Origin: Kappaphycus alvarezii
Lineage: Eukaryota > Rhodophyta > Florideophyceae > Gigartinales > Solieriaceae
Direction: 5' to 3'
DNA length: 64,000 bases
Assembly (NCBI GenBank): GCA_002205965.3
Contig: NADL03000499.1
Coordinates: 310,001 to 374,000 of the forward strand
Part shown: piece after piece, positions 48,985 to 60,096 of the stretch
How positions within the stretch are numbered: the first letter of the stretch is position 1
Layout of the letters: each line of letters opens with the position of its first letter
Translations under genes and position numbers: made by a program
Notes under the pieces: model-generated
What the model saw: the letters and a program-made list of their open reading frames with translations, nothing else
What the model was told of the DNA's origin: nothing
The model's database searches: none

Positions 48985-49162
48985 GAATGAGAATTTACCG
49001 ACCCATTAGGTACACGATCTGGTTGTCTCTGGCGAACGCTATCGTGTCCAGCACACCTGTGCACGTGGCCGACTTGGACCACCCGGTTGGCACTTAGCTA
49101 GCAACATAGTCGGTTCCTGCACTGGACCCCCGATACTAATACAGTAAAGTATTATTATTATC

Positions 49163-49663
49163 ATGCAGGAGTTACAAAAGCAATATGTCAAGTAAAGATG
49201 CCTTGTTATGTAGATGGCTAGAAAGTGCTGACGAGCAGGGACAAATGGATCTTTTTTGGGGGGGAAGCTTTGATGCTTTATTAATTTAGAGGCAGTGGCG
49301 GTTATTAACCGAAAGGGGTGTATCTAAGCATTTGGGGGTATTTTGAAGAAAAAGCCCAGTTCGCTCTGTCGACTGGTGTTTGTAATTCAGTCGCAAATGA
49401 AGCGATGATGCTGCGGCCAGTGTGGCGCTTTCGAAGATCCACATCAAATGACGTGATCCCACAGCGGATGACGTCAATGAAGCTCATTGCCGAGTAACCA
49501 GGCAGTAGAGGTGTCTGCATATATCACATTCGTCAACATTCTTAAATTGTACTTTCCAATTCACTAGCAGAGTGGAATATCCGTATACAATTTCGCTTTT
49601 ATTTTGGTATAAATGTAGTACAGTAGAGTCCAGCGCGGTACAGTACAGTACAGTACAATTACT
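49163..49663. other. Unassigned sequence after LINE B
   Basis: No domain recognised. The minus strand has a 71-codon frame at 49305-49520 (IDVIRCGITSFDVDL, then TELQTPVDRANWAF). It reads like a real protein segment but matches nothing I know. A (TACAG)n microsatellite lies at 49635-49658. Confidence 0.3.
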
Positions 49664-50100
49664 CTATCTAGTCGAGTCGGGCTGGGACTCATAGGCATCA
49701 AGAGATGTGAGAGACCGGGCCCGGCGGGCGACGGCGTTGGCCGAGAGTTGCAGAACAAGGGACGACAGAGTCGTAACATATTTCTGATACTCCTCGGTAG
49801 CGGTTGTGCCGCGTCGGCTAGCGAAGAATGAGGCGATTTTTCCGAGTGCTCGGGCTGGCTTTCCTATTCCTCCGTGGGTATGGAAGCCAACAGGGAAGAA
49901 TTTGGCGTGTATTGTGGAGCAGAGGTCAGCGTAGTGTGCCCTGTTCTGGGCGTCGGTGGGCAGGGTGGCACCCGCTGGGGCATTGCGTGACCTTGGGAGG
50001 GCGACGACGCTGTGTGGGACGTTCAACGAATACACCGATTGCTCATGAGTGGGGAGAAACTCGAGATTGCCAATCATAATGTCCATTCTGCTTTGAGTAC
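49664..50100 (-). mobile_element. LINE C-terminal fragment, family uncertain
   Basis: Minus-strand frame reading ALPRSRNAPAGATLPTDAQN, HYADLCSTIHAKFFPVGF, HTHGGIGKPARALGKIASFF, ASRRGTTATEEYQ. This order (Y-x-DLC, hydrophobic P-VGF, T-x-GG-x-G, then ASRRG and a helix) is what I expect downstream of the PD-(D/E)XK core in restriction-like-endonuclease LINEs. It is truncated at both ends and flanked on both sides by (CTGTA)n repeats. A host protein cannot be excluded. Confidence 0.5.
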
Positions 50101-50164
50101 TGTACTGTACAGTATATGTACATTTTTGCGAAGCACTGGTACACAATACCAGTCCGTATGGCAT

Positions 50165-51989
50165 AACTGTATTTCAAAAAGGCCATAGACAAACGTAAGA
50201 TAACGTGTCGCTTGCCACACACCCCTCCCGCAGTGATACCACGTAAGCTTCTTCTCTGCCGCAAATTTAAATTACATCCCTCACTGTTTTATCACGGCAG
50301 CTTTGAGCCAAAGGCATCTGTGGCTCAATCTGCCCTATGACTAAATCAAAGGGCAGCAATTCAAATGACAATGCCATTGCTCCTCCGTAATTTGGTCTTC
50401 AGTGAAAATATGCACATGTCGTCATCGCTTGTCGCTACACGTACTGTTCTGTACTAGTCGTATTTATGCATTCCGGCCTCGCGATTGCAAAACAACCTAA
50501 GGTTGTTTACAGCACTGGTTCATCAATAACAGACGCAATGAATTCGTCTTGCAGAGCAGTCGCGGAATTTACAGTAGTTGCCAAACGTCTTTCATCTGAA
50601 AGCTGTCTTTGAATGTAGCATGCAGTGCCGCATTCAGGCAACTAGAAGCAGCTAGTGTAAACTGTGGAGATCCATTGCATTTTTTAAACAGCTCAATGGA
50701 TCAAATGAATAGGACGGCTATATTGGTACAGTATTTCACATTGCACGACTGACAAATCGCTGAGCAGACGACAAGCATGACGGTTTCAAAAGCCGGCCAT
50801 TCTTTTCAAAAAATGGGTGGCGAAGAGGTTCGTTCACTGTAATGGTGATGCTGGCTAAAGCCCATAGAGTGAGGTTTAAAGCAAGTCATTGCTGCAACAG
50901 TCTACCACAGAGTCGATGAGAGGCCAGCAAAAAATAAACCAGCTAACGTTTTTCCATATAACAGTATATACTCGCACTAAACATCCAGTTCATGTGAATA
51001 ATACCTGGTTGCTTTTCGCCTTCTCAACGTATTCGTCGCTGGGCGTAAATGTCGCCGTGGTGAATTAAATTTTAATTCATTTTGCAAGACCATCCCTGAA
51101 GGGGTCAACAGAGAAACTGCATATAAACATTCCACTCGTCTTCAGATCTAATGAAAGGGGGAAATGTTTGGGTGTTTTACTCTTTGAACTTCAAAATTTG
51201 AAGATATATTCGACTTTGATGATTTTGTCAAAAAGAGCATGAACAGTTGACCTATGCTCTTGAAAGGCATATCTCTTCGTGGATCACCAATCACCGTACA
51301 TAAATTTGATACCATTCCTGACAGGCGAAATATGCGATTGGGGTCAGTAAGCGGTACCGAGAGATTTTACTACCGTCGACCTACTGTATCTAGAAAATCA
51401 AAAGCGGGCCCTTGAGCAAAAGCACCCAAGCACCTAGTTTCGGCTGCAGCGTGTCGTCGAAATTGGACCGGGCACCGTATGATACCATGAACAAATTTGG
51501 GCAGCGGGTACAGTAAATTTTCCAATCCTCATTCACACTGGCGTTAATGAATTACCTTGCTAGCTCCACAGGCCGGCATCCGTACAGCGAAATGGATTTT
51601 GGAAAGGACATTCATGTATACATCGCCTCCTCAGAACTAGTGATTGGCTTGCTCAGCAGCAAAAGAATAGAGGAAAGTCCGCACCCGTTTTGGAGTCTCG
51701 AAGCCTATGTCACTGTTGCTGTTAACACTTCTACACGGCAATTTCATGTCCAGACTACTTTTCTTCCTTCGACCTTTGCCCTCTTTCATTCTTTTCCGAG
51801 GTTTGGAGTCTCCTCCAGGCATCTACGAGAGGAAGTAGATGCAACAACAAGAATTGGTTCTCAGGGAAGTATCTGGAGGAGGGATTATTAAATTTCACCT
51901 CCATGATGTCGTAGAATTAGAGTAGCGGGTTGAAGGAAAGGACGAGGCATGGTTTCCGCAGTTATGTTCTATGTGCTGCATGTGACATT
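50165..51989. other. No convincing gene
   Basis: An ATG-started frame of 114 aa at 51547-51891 shows no motif. About 35 bp near 51155-51190 (gggggaaatgtttgggtg, gttttactcttt) match the LINE A 3' tail in antisense and may be a decayed tail copy. Confidence 0.35.
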
Positions 51990-52400
51990 ACCCTGTCTGT
52001 CCTTCGGATCTCAGCCTTGCGATATCTTTTAACAGATAAACTCCGGATTCGCGAGTTCCGGCAGAAGTAGGATCGTCCCTGTACTAATTCCCACCTTCGG
52101 GCCCGCATAACGCAAGCAGCGTGGATATAGCCGACCACATCTTCTATGCATTAAAATATCCCAAAAATTTTCCCTTAGAGGGCTGGCACCCCGATGCTTA
52201 TATGGTGATAACTTAGATCGCGGAGGGCGTAGCAGTGAGGTCCATGGAAAGTTATGGAAAGGTGCCGATGATGTTGATGCAAAGGCATGCTGCGGACGCT
52301 GTCACGTCTGACGCAGCTTGCCTCCTGGATTGGCTCGAGCCAGCCCTCGAAGGAATACTGTGCGTACTACACCACCGTATTTCCCGTCTGCCAACCCGAG
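51990..52400 (+). mobile_element. LINE family A, 3' coding fragment
   Basis: GWHPDAYMVIT, then VAVRSMESYGKV, MLMQRHAADAV and DAACLLDWLEPAL match the C-terminus of LINE A. Before it, ISALRYLL and a piece like RSRIVPVLIPTFG match the segment just upstream, separated by about 70 bp of unrelated sequence at roughly 52110-52180. It is broken by stops and frame changes. Confidence 0.72.
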
Positions 52401-52589
52401 ACTGCTTCATGTAGCATTGGAACCAGCTGACCGTGTGGTTCAAATATCATATCACCTAAAATTTCCCCTCTCCGATTTTTTCTCAGAATACCATATTAAG
52501 AGGTGAGGAATGATGGGATAGCTTACTTCGACGTCTGAAACTCCTAGCGGGTGGAATCTAAACGGAGTCATATTTAAAGTCATTTCTCC

Positions 52590-53010
52590 CCACCCTTGGC
52601 TAGGGCTTCAAATCAGCAAAAAGCACCGCGGGGTGCGCCTCCTTTGCCTCTAGAGCGGCTACCAACTGGCTGGACATTGGAATCTTGCCGGAACCTATCA
52701 CAGATCTTGAAACGTACGATGATGTCTTGGTCGTCCACCAAATCTGATGGTCTCCTGTCTGCCTTCACGCCTCCTCCACTTTAGTGCATTCTGATCAAAG
52801 AAAACCCTTCGCAAGAGACACTACTAAAAGCAGTCCATGCCGCAGTGGAACAAGAGATTCTTCTCGGCGACCGAAGACGGCAAGCCTTCCGGCCATCTGT
52901 GGGCCTTCCCTGCGGAAGGGAACAAGTCTATTGTACACCATGACTCGCCCTCAAGACCAGTATTGACTCTTTTGATTTCTCAGTGTGGTAGTACTACCAA
53001 TGTGTACTAA
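52590..53010 (+). mobile_element. LINE family A fragment (upstream of zinc knuckle)
   Basis: QETLLKAVHAAVEQEILLGD, then RRRQAFRPSVGLPCG and LKTSIDSFDFSVW correspond to the segment ending in ALPGAKEWVY...LQTSIDPREFSVW of the 46.5-kb copy and to the fragment at 16.96 kb. It ends just before the zinc knuckle. The 5' part (52590-52780) is assigned by continuity only. Confidence 0.65.
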
Positions 53011-53264
53011 AACGTACTGACAGAAAAAACAATCAGGGTGGAGGTCCAATGATGAACACATTATCTGAGTTTGCGAGAATGTTTTTACTTGGCTGAGTGC
53101 GACAATTTCTTTATTTCCTTATTGCTTCATGGCATACTGACAGTAACTGATGTCAGAGGACGCCATAGTTCTGGAAGATACGAAGTGCGATTTTGGTCAA
53201 GTCCAAAATCGCATTACACTCTTAGCTGATGGCTTGAGGCGACAATTAAGAAAACAAGATATTT

Positions 53265-53627
53265 ATGTCGAATAAATATCTTCCTTCTAGTCATTCCAGT
53301 CTATAAATTCCCCTGTATGTATTTTATGGTATTTACTGTAGGTGTTCGAGAATCTGCGGTTAGCCGAAAAGTCTATATAAGCTTAATAAACTGCTTTTTC
53401 AACGTAACGGCAAATAAGTTGACAGAAGACTTCAAGAGCGGACCCAAATAGTTGAGAAGTTGAAATTCAGCTTCCGACCTAAGAAGCATTTCTTTGAAGG
53501 TATTCACGGAGCACAGTTGGTAGGCTTTCTCCCCTCTATACTCACTCGTAGCCACCTGACCCCCTTGGTAATCCAAATCTTCCTGGTTTCACAACTTTAC
53601 TTCGGTAGGACTTTGGCGCTTGCCACA
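53265..53627 (+). repeat. R1 repeat copy (LTR-like), diverged
   Basis: Matches the R1 segment downstream of the acidic ORFs: gtatgtattttatggtat, aaaagtctatataagc, gcttaataaactgctttt, then gttgagaagttgaaattcag and an end in cgcttgccaca. The flanking leader seen in other copies is not present after 53627, and no acidic ORF is found upstream. It is the most diverged R1 copy. Confidence 0.68.
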
Positions 53628-56499
53628 CCATTATTATATCACATACGTTTATTGCAGAATCTACCATGGATACTTACAAGGAGGAAACAAAACCAAATGA
53701 CACCACCAAGTCAAAGCGATAAAAATCAGCCAAGGTGAGAAAAAATCAGCTCAATGCCAAACCCCACTTACTACTCACTGATCAAATCGTCCTCCTTTAC
53801 GTATCCCAATAACTCTATAGTAGTGTCTTCCAAGACAATGTGCTTTATTGTGAACCATTTTTGCCAAGAACTGATATCAAGACATAATTTTTTGATCATC
53901 TGTAAGGATATCGGCTCCCAAATTAATCCAAATGTTTATTTATCGATAAAAATTTAGAAGTTTAGAGTGAAATTCAAAAAAGTGAATTTTGTGAAGTATT
54001 TTGTCGAGCTATAATCTAGTACGAAGCCCATGAAAAGGGCCTCTGTCAATATCATGGCCTGATTCAACGGTCATTTTTCACCACAGATATTAGAAAGAGA
54101 GTCCTAGATATACCATTCATTGATGTTCCACAGGTATTCCTTCGCAAACTAAAGTATTATGCAACACATTGTGACAGTCAAGTAGAATAGCCGAAGCGCT
54201 GGGGACAAAGTTCCAGAGATTTGGTCGTAGAAGAGTCGACATTTTCGAAATCCCTCTGATTTGTCTCATGGTTCCTAAGAATGTGACCTTTATGTGATTA
54301 GCAGTGCATCAGTAGCCTTTATTTTTATTTATTCATCTATCAGAACCTTGCATATCTTTTGGTAGGCGCTCCAACAAGTAGTGTAAGAGCAACAATGGAG
54401 CAGAAAGTAATATCCATCAGGGCAGTTCTAACAGCGTCACTCTGTGATAGGATGCGTTTTCGAGATCAACTTGTGGCCTCCTAGAATATACAAGTATATA
54501 TTGTGCGAGTATGAATACCAGTATTCCGGAGCGGAAAAGTTGTCGTAATATTTTAAATCTGGGAGCGTATGGAGTAAGTCGAAGTATCTGTATCTCATAG
54601 ATTGTACCTACATCTAGTGATAGAAGTTATGAATTGCACAATCTCTGCCCTAATGCACACAGAGCCGACGGGGCGCAATGAGGAAAGTATAGTGGCGCTT
54701 GGCGGTCAGTTTAAAATCCTTCTTACATGGTAGTGTCCGGGTATTGAAATACTTTTTCTTGGACTTCTGACGATGATAAATAACAAAAGAATGAATTGAT
54801 TAATTTTTTTATTATATAATATTCCCAATTGGTACCCTTAGGTACCATCTAACAATTAATATGTTATGCTGAAAGAAGTTTTTGCCTTTACTCTTAAAAT
54901 ATATAAGTACTGAATAATCGATAGTTAATAAGTTTAGAATAGTGGAAGGTAAGGAATACGAGTTGATTAGAATAAATTGAATGTGTATGAGAAGATTGAA
55001 GCGGCTGAGTAGGACAGCAGGAATAAAAAGACGAGTGGGAGTGTGCAATTTTCAAGGTCTACCCTTCGAAGGTGACGAATAGATTATTGTTCAATATATC
55101 TTACGTCTAAAGTTTCGAAAATCGCAAACATTTACATGGTAAACTTTTGGCTTTTGCGGCTTTCTGAGATTTTCTATCATGCATGGTCGGTCAGTATGAA
55201 CGTTTCTAGATATGACCTTAGAGTTACCATAATCCCCTATAAGTACCCCGAAAAACTTCGTCTAGAGGAAAATTTAATGAACATGTAATCTTGACCTATA
55301 GTATATTTCATTAACTACGTTTTCCTTTCTCCGTAGACATCCCTAAGTACAGTTAGAAGATTAATAAACGACTGAGCACCTGAAATAAGAACGGGGAACT
55401 GTCAATATGTTCTACGGAGACACGGCTACGTAAAGTAAAACGAGTGTTATATAGCCAAAAAAGATCAGATTTTACCCATCAAATAATTTATATTTCGCGA
55501 GAAGATTAAATAGACGGAATTTCTCAATTTTAATTTCTACTAGACTAAATTAATAAAATAATCTAAGAGAATTTTCAGGGACTAAGGCTTCAAAATATGA
55601 AGTGTAAAATGCAATTTCATAATGAATATAGTTAATTCAAAAGAGTCAGGAAATTTATTATTTCATGCAAAAGGATAAAGATGAAAATGCGACGTAAATT
55701 TAGACTTTTCCTAATAGGAAGGAAATGCAGCGGTAAATATCTTACTCATTGAGCAAATCAAATTGTTCTGCATAAATACGTAAAAATTGTTTCAATTGAA
55801 CGATATTCTATCAAATTCTTTGCCTATGTGTTATATTTTATTGGTAGACTCATTTCGGGCACACTTTTTGAAGCTGCCACACCACTGTCCGGTCGGGTTT
55901 CTCCCAATCCGTGCAAGGCTTGATTTTTGCTACTACTTATACCGGGGCATCAGTGCCCGAGAGTAAAGAGGTAACTGAGGGAAAATTAACTGCATTTTAT
56001 CACGACACGAACTACCGTTCTATTGTGAGCTGCAGTCACCCTTCGTGTCCCACCTTTTCAGTTGTTTTCTGCAACAGTCTATGGTACCTGAGGGCTTGCC
56101 AAAGTTACTTAAAACCTTCGTTGTAACTTTCAAACACTCTGTACGAGTTCAAAACATAAAAAAAGGAAACCGTTTGTGCCAAAGTCTTATCCAGGAAATT
56201 AAAATATTTGTCGTATTTTTTAAATCATTCAAACCACCACCATCTTCGTATGGAATTCCGAAACATATTTTGCGGATGAAATATTGAAGAAAAATAAGTA
56301 TGATCATCAATTATTTTCTTATTTTGAAGGAATAAAGAAAAAAGTGTAACCATAATAATGGTATTGGTTGTAAGATGTCATTAATGTCCATTTTACCTAT
56401 ATTAAAAAGTTTCGAAATATGGAAATAGAGCAAAAGGTACTCTCAGCTACTGCCCTTACGTTTTTAGAGTTTGGTGACTATATTTACTGAAGAAAAAAC
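53628..56499. other. AT-rich sequence without convincing genes
   Basis: No frame over 100 aa and no motif recognised. Short frames such as 55911-56126 are uncalled. Confidence 0.45.
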
Positions 56500-56790
56500 T
56501 TACTTCCAACATATATCGAGAATTCTCGGTGTAATGATTTTTTTGAACCTCAAAAATTCTAAGTGTGGCTCTTTTACCCTCGTACGGCATGCTCGGGTAT
56601 ACAATTTCGTGGTAAAAATCGATGTGTACGGCAAACAGCTCTTGCACTTCCTGCATGGAGCTAATAGGTTCAACGAACCTGATTACCTAGGTTGTCACTA
56701 TACAAGGACTTCAATTCATGTAATGGCAGGGAGCGGAGAGCTCTAACTTTTTTGAGGTCCTTTACAGATGTAAATTGCCCGAGGTTGATA
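56500..56790 (+). mobile_element. LINE family A fragment, strongly decayed
   Basis: VYGKQLLHFLHGANRFN corresponds to VHGDHLMHCLHGAQRIN of the 46.66-kb LINE A copy (zinc knuckle end), and RTSIHVMAGSGE corresponds to RTRPDIQAMGSSGG. Several key residues of knuckle and nuclease are lost. From about 56815 a short stretch (ggaggttttgcgagcaacaa) resembles the R1 end. Confidence 0.62.
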
Positions 56791-57519
56791 TTTACAGAAC
56801 AAATTACCCCAATACGGAGGTTTTGCGAGCAACAATAGCCATACAAGTCCGCTTTATTGTTCTCTGGAACCTCTGGAACCTCTGGCTCTTCTTTTCTTTC
56901 TAATTAATCTGCCTACCTCACATATTAGCGGCGAAATCACTCCCAAATATGTTTTCGTTACAATTTTCTGCATTATTTTTCGTAGTCAGTCAATCTAGTG
57001 GCCATCAAGCCCAGGCCGTTGAGATAACGGCGGACTGCAACCGATTTGGAGATAGTGAGACAGGTGGAGGGTTTTCATGTTAAGTACAAAGCAGGTGAGC
57101 CAATGGAGCGGATGATGGCATTTGTGTTGCGCAAAAGACGTTGCTATCGAACTTTAAATACGTTAATAACTTCGAAAACGTTAAAGGTCTTTAGAAAAAC
57201 ATACGAAGCAATATTGTGGCTTTGAATTTGAATCCAGTCAGGGCATTAACAAAAATCTGCTTGGTTAAAGTATCGGGACTGAATTTACATCAAATGGTTT
57301 CTACGGCATAATTTATGAATACCCTTCGCACGCCTCTGTGCGACATTGTACAACCCGTAAAGATTTACCACCACCATAACATAGAATCGACAAGGTAGTT
57401 GAACAGTGAATTTTGATTCATGAATGAAAAGGACCGTATGATTTCTTTCTGCATAAAGAAGATATGAGACGATTAATTTGAAGAAAGAGAGGTCAAGTAT
57501 TGATCTCGGGATGGAGGTA
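56791..57519. other. No gene recognised
   Basis: Mixed sequence. A short R1-end-like segment lies near 56815-56845 and a small direct repeat (ctggaacct) near 56863-56883. Confidence 0.35.
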
Positions 57520-58130
57520 ACATGAATCTGCGGGAAGGACCGATTTTGTCCTTACAATCTCCTTTGTAAATTCCCTCCCTCCCTCCAACACTCCCTCTAA
57601 CGGGAGAGTGAAGACCTTCAACCTATGTTCTCCCTGAATGGGAGCGAAATGCGACGAAGAGAAGATACCAATCTTCTACCACGACCTCCCACATCGTTAG
57701 GTTCGTTTCCGTGCCAATCTTCTCTTTAAGGTTATCTCTCGGATGCATGCACAATGCTATATGACGTGGCAAGGCACGTGGCCGTGAGGGCAACGGAGAC
57801 CCACGGAAAGTTTCGGTGGGGGGAGGCTTGATGCAAAGGCACGCAGCGGCAACCGTCATGTCCAACGGGAGGAAAATTTAGGTGCTTTACTGATAGAGAT
57901 GCACGACGGCAGGACGGCTTTGTCCATGTCTAATGCGGTCTGGCGGCCTGCTTGATGGCTAGCGTGAAGGGTGGTCTTTTAGGAAGCGTAATTCTTTCCC
58001 CATTTCTGTGACAGAATGGCGTTGTGAGGAGACTGGTTGTCCAGTGTAACATCCAAACCTTACCACCCCGGGGCCACAACCGTCCATATCTTTCAAACAT
58101 CGAAGTACCCCACATTATCCCCCTTTGTTG
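57520..58130 (+). mobile_element. LINE family A, 3' end, decayed
   Basis: SFVNSLPPSN and NGRVKTFN match the VNPLAPSN-RRVRAFN segment. DNA-level matches follow (cggatgcatgcacaatgcta, gacgtggcaaggcacgtggc, gatgcaaaggcacgcagcgg). The stop region and the tail start cttttaggaagcgtaattc are present and the tail can be followed to about 58130. Frames are broken throughout, and about 70 bp of foreign sequence interrupt it near 57870-57940. Confidence 0.7.
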
Positions 58131-58909
58131 CTTTAATGGTACAAAAAAAAGCTAGAGCATTTTTATGCCAGAGGAGATAAAAATCACAATACTGCCAGAC
58201 GATTTGAAATTTTTTTCGTTGTGCGACATTAAATAGCATACCCTTTAATTATAAGGACAGTACTGTACTGTGTTATTCATGTGCCCTACTCTTATCAGTA
58301 AGGCCTGTCGCTAGCCAGGTTACGGGCATCTCAGATGCTGTCCCATACATAAATCTCGACCCCAGAGGGTTTTTTAATTAAAAGTTTAAGTAAGTTAATA
58401 TTTGGAAAAGAATGTCATTTTCTGAAATGAGCTTGCAGAATTTTTTAATACCTCAGTGTGCTTTGCGCGAAAATGCGTCCAGTCTCCTATTGTTATGCTC
58501 AAATATATGTACATACTGTATGTACAGTACAGTACTGTACGTATTGAACACGGTATACAGTATACAGTAAACTTTAGATAGTGATATACAGTGCAGCCAA
58601 GAAAAATGCCCATCATTCTTTTTGCCCAGAGTAGGGAGTACTGCACTGGACAGTATATTACGTGGTCATTCATGGATCCTGTCACATACTGTACAAATGT
58701 ACACGTGGAGTTTGGGTAAGCAACAGTAACAGAACAGCCGCGTGATCCTTGACATGCGACCAATTCTAATTTAGTATGGCAGCGTTCCTAGTCAAATCGG
58801 CCCATTCGGCCCATCTCATTGCCTTTCTAACGACAAAAACGGTAGCCTACACATCATCCAACCAAGCCACCGTCCCGTTGTAAAATCTACATTCACTCTA
58901 TCTCCAACT
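58131..58909. other. No gene; pentanucleotide-repeat-rich DNA
   Basis: Contains several short (TACTG)n/(TACAG)n runs near 58260-58272 and 58510-58570. No coding potential is recognised. Confidence 0.45.
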
Positions 58910-59482
58910 CTACCAATCCCGCGCCACACAGATCCCATCCACACAGGTCAGCCCTCTGCGACAGACCCACCACGGATCCACCTCACATTGTTCCCCTTCA
59001 TCCATCGGCATGACACACTTTCTCCCGCCCGGCCTGCCCGCACATTGCAGACCCAGCCCACATCCACCCCAACCTCCATTCTCCCTCTCACACCGCTCCC
59101 CTTTCCCAAGTCCCTTCTTCACACAGTATCCGTCCCGACATTCCAGCCAACTCTCACACACCCACCACGGATCCTTGCCACACTTGTCCCCCATCTTCAT
59201 CGGCTTGACACACTTTTTCCCTCCAGATCGTCCTGCACAAACCAGGCCCCTCTCACACTCAAACCCATGCTCCACAGAGCACCGATCATTCATTCCCCCC
59301 ATAGGCCGTTTACACACGCCATCGCGACAATCCAGCCACGGTTGACAGACCCACCATGGATCCTTTCCACATTTCTCGCCCATCTTCATCGGCTTGACAC
59401 ACTTTTTCCCTCCAGATCGTCCAGCACAAACCAACCCCCTCTCACACTCAAACCCATGCTCCACCGAGCACCGATCATTCAT
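58910..59482 (-). CDS. Cysteine-rich repeat protein, C-terminal part
   Basis: 190 codons of tandem cysteine-rich modules. One module has C-x7-C-x5-C-x4-C with a Trp pair (CGKDPWWVC, then CRDGVC), the next C-x7-C-x5-C-x8-C (CSVEHGFEC, then CAGRSGGKKC). Together they form a 63-residue unit encoded by 189-bp DNA repeats. The even, regular cysteines suggest a disulfide-stabilised extracellular protein. No family is recognised. The last unit is more diverged (CERENGGWGGC, then CVARDW at the end). The frame continues upstream in a different phase at 59479-59766 with the same repeats. Translation of the opposite strand is low-complexity, so minus is the coding strand. Confidence 0.65.
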   Translation of the reverse strand: MNDRCSVEHGFECERGLVCAGRSGGKKCVKPMKMGEKCGKDPWWVCQPWLDCRDGVCKRPMGGMNDRCSVEHGFECERGLVCAGRSGGKKCVKPMKMGDKCGKDPWWVCESWLECRDGYCVKKGLGKGERCERENGGWGGCGLGLQCAGRPGGRKCVMPMDEGEQCEVDPWWVCRRGLTCVDGICVARDW

Positions 59483-59960
59483 TCCCCCATAGGCCGTTTA
59501 CACACGCCATCGCGACAATCCAACCACGGTTGACACACCCACCACGGATCCTTTCCACATTTCTCGCCCATCTCCATCGGCTTGACACATTTCTTCCCCC
59601 CAGCCCGTCCCGCACAAACCAACCCCCTCTCACACTCAAAGCCATGCTCCACGGAACACCGATCATTCATCCCCCCCATAGGCCGTTTACACACGCCATC
59701 CCTACACTCCAACCAAGGTTGACAGACCCACCAGGGATCCTTTCCACATTTCTCGCCCATCTCCATAGGCTTGACACACTTGCGTCCGGTAGGACGGCCC
59801 GCACAAAGCAGACCAGGCTGACAGTAAAATCCGTTGCGTAGTGCACAGGGTTGATGGCGGGAGGCCAGGGGGCGTTGACAACGGCCGTGACGACATTGGA
59901 GCCAGGAGTGGCAGAGGGCTTTGGAATGGTGGCCGCAGCGGTGGTTGACGGGGAGGGGTG
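59006..59960 (-). repeat. 189-bp tandem coding repeats
   Basis: The landmark cggcttgaca (or its variants) recurs at 59006, 59201, 59390, 59578 and 59767. Spacing is 195, 189, 188 and 189 bp. The central units are nearly identical and the outer ones are diverged, the usual picture of recent internal amplification. The array encodes the cysteine-rich protein. Confidence 0.88.
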
Positions 59961-60096
59961 GACGCAGGTTTTGTTGTTGGGTGGGCCGGCGCAGAGGAGG
60001 GGGGACGGCAGGGGTTTGCGGGGGTGCAGGGGGTTTGGGGGTGGGGTTGCGAGGGTTAGGGGAGGAGGAGGAGGAGGAGGAGGTGGTGGGTTTGCA
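59479..60096 (-). CDS. Cysteine-rich repeat protein, N-terminal part
   Basis: 59479-59766 carries two further 63-residue units (CGKDPWWVCQPW, CSVEHGFECERG). Upstream in the same phase, without an ATG, are RCGHHSKALCHSW, CRHGRCQRPL, CALRNGFYCQPGLLCAG, a more diverged unit. Still further up, in other phases, a piece reads LLCAGPPNNKTCVHPS. At 60096 an ATG begins MQTHHLLLLLLLP, a signal-peptide-like hydrophobic start followed in another phase by LTLATPPP. The coding signal therefore runs through several phases across low-complexity runs. This may be sequence error, introns or a decaying gene. Function unknown; secretion is inferred. Confidence 0.5.
   Translation of the reverse strand, partial: CKPTTSSSSSSSPNPRNPTPKPPAPPQTPAVPPPLRRPTQQQNLRPPLPVNHRCGHHSKALCHSWLQCRHGRCQRPLASRHQPCALRNGFYCQPGLLCAGRPTGRKCVKPMEMGEKCGKDPWWVCQPWLECRDGVCKRPMGGMNDRCSVEHGFECERGLVCAGRAGGKKCVKPMEMGEKCGKDPWWVCQPWLDCRDGVCKRPMGE

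Larger units (their letters stand above)
46067..49162 (+). mobile_element. LINE family B copy, split by a LINE A insertion
   Basis: A long non-LTR retrotransposon copy. 46067-46427 holds the first part of the reverse transcriptase (GISAGMDAIIHDTRMLLRRF, then LIDTQNAFKRV with the motif A aspartate, then LARFVNMVYAQTQPQLIVP). The text stops inside GTQQ at 46427 and resumes as QQGDPASMLLFSLTIQ at 47302. It goes on through QWYADDC, the catalytic box, the thumb, a CCHC knuckle and a nuclease-like domain. The tail ends in an ATT microsatellite at 49148-49160. The N-terminus and 5' UTR are missing and there are several frame changes. LINEs of this type end in a restriction-like endonuclease instead of starting with an APE nuclease. 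Confidence 0.85.

Noticed and set aside
48414-49082. 222-aa minus-strand open frame
   Set aside because: It lies antisense to the LINE B knuckle and nuclease region, whose motifs are clear on the plus strand.
58395-58763. 122-aa minus-strand frame
   Set aside because: It begins with a non-ATG codon, and its Tyr/Cys-rich text is the translation of TACTG-type repeats.
58988-59533. 181-aa plus-strand open frame
   Set aside because: It is the mirror of the cysteine-rich repeats on the minus strand. The minus strand has the regular cysteine pattern; the plus strand gives low-complexity Pro/Thr/Ser.
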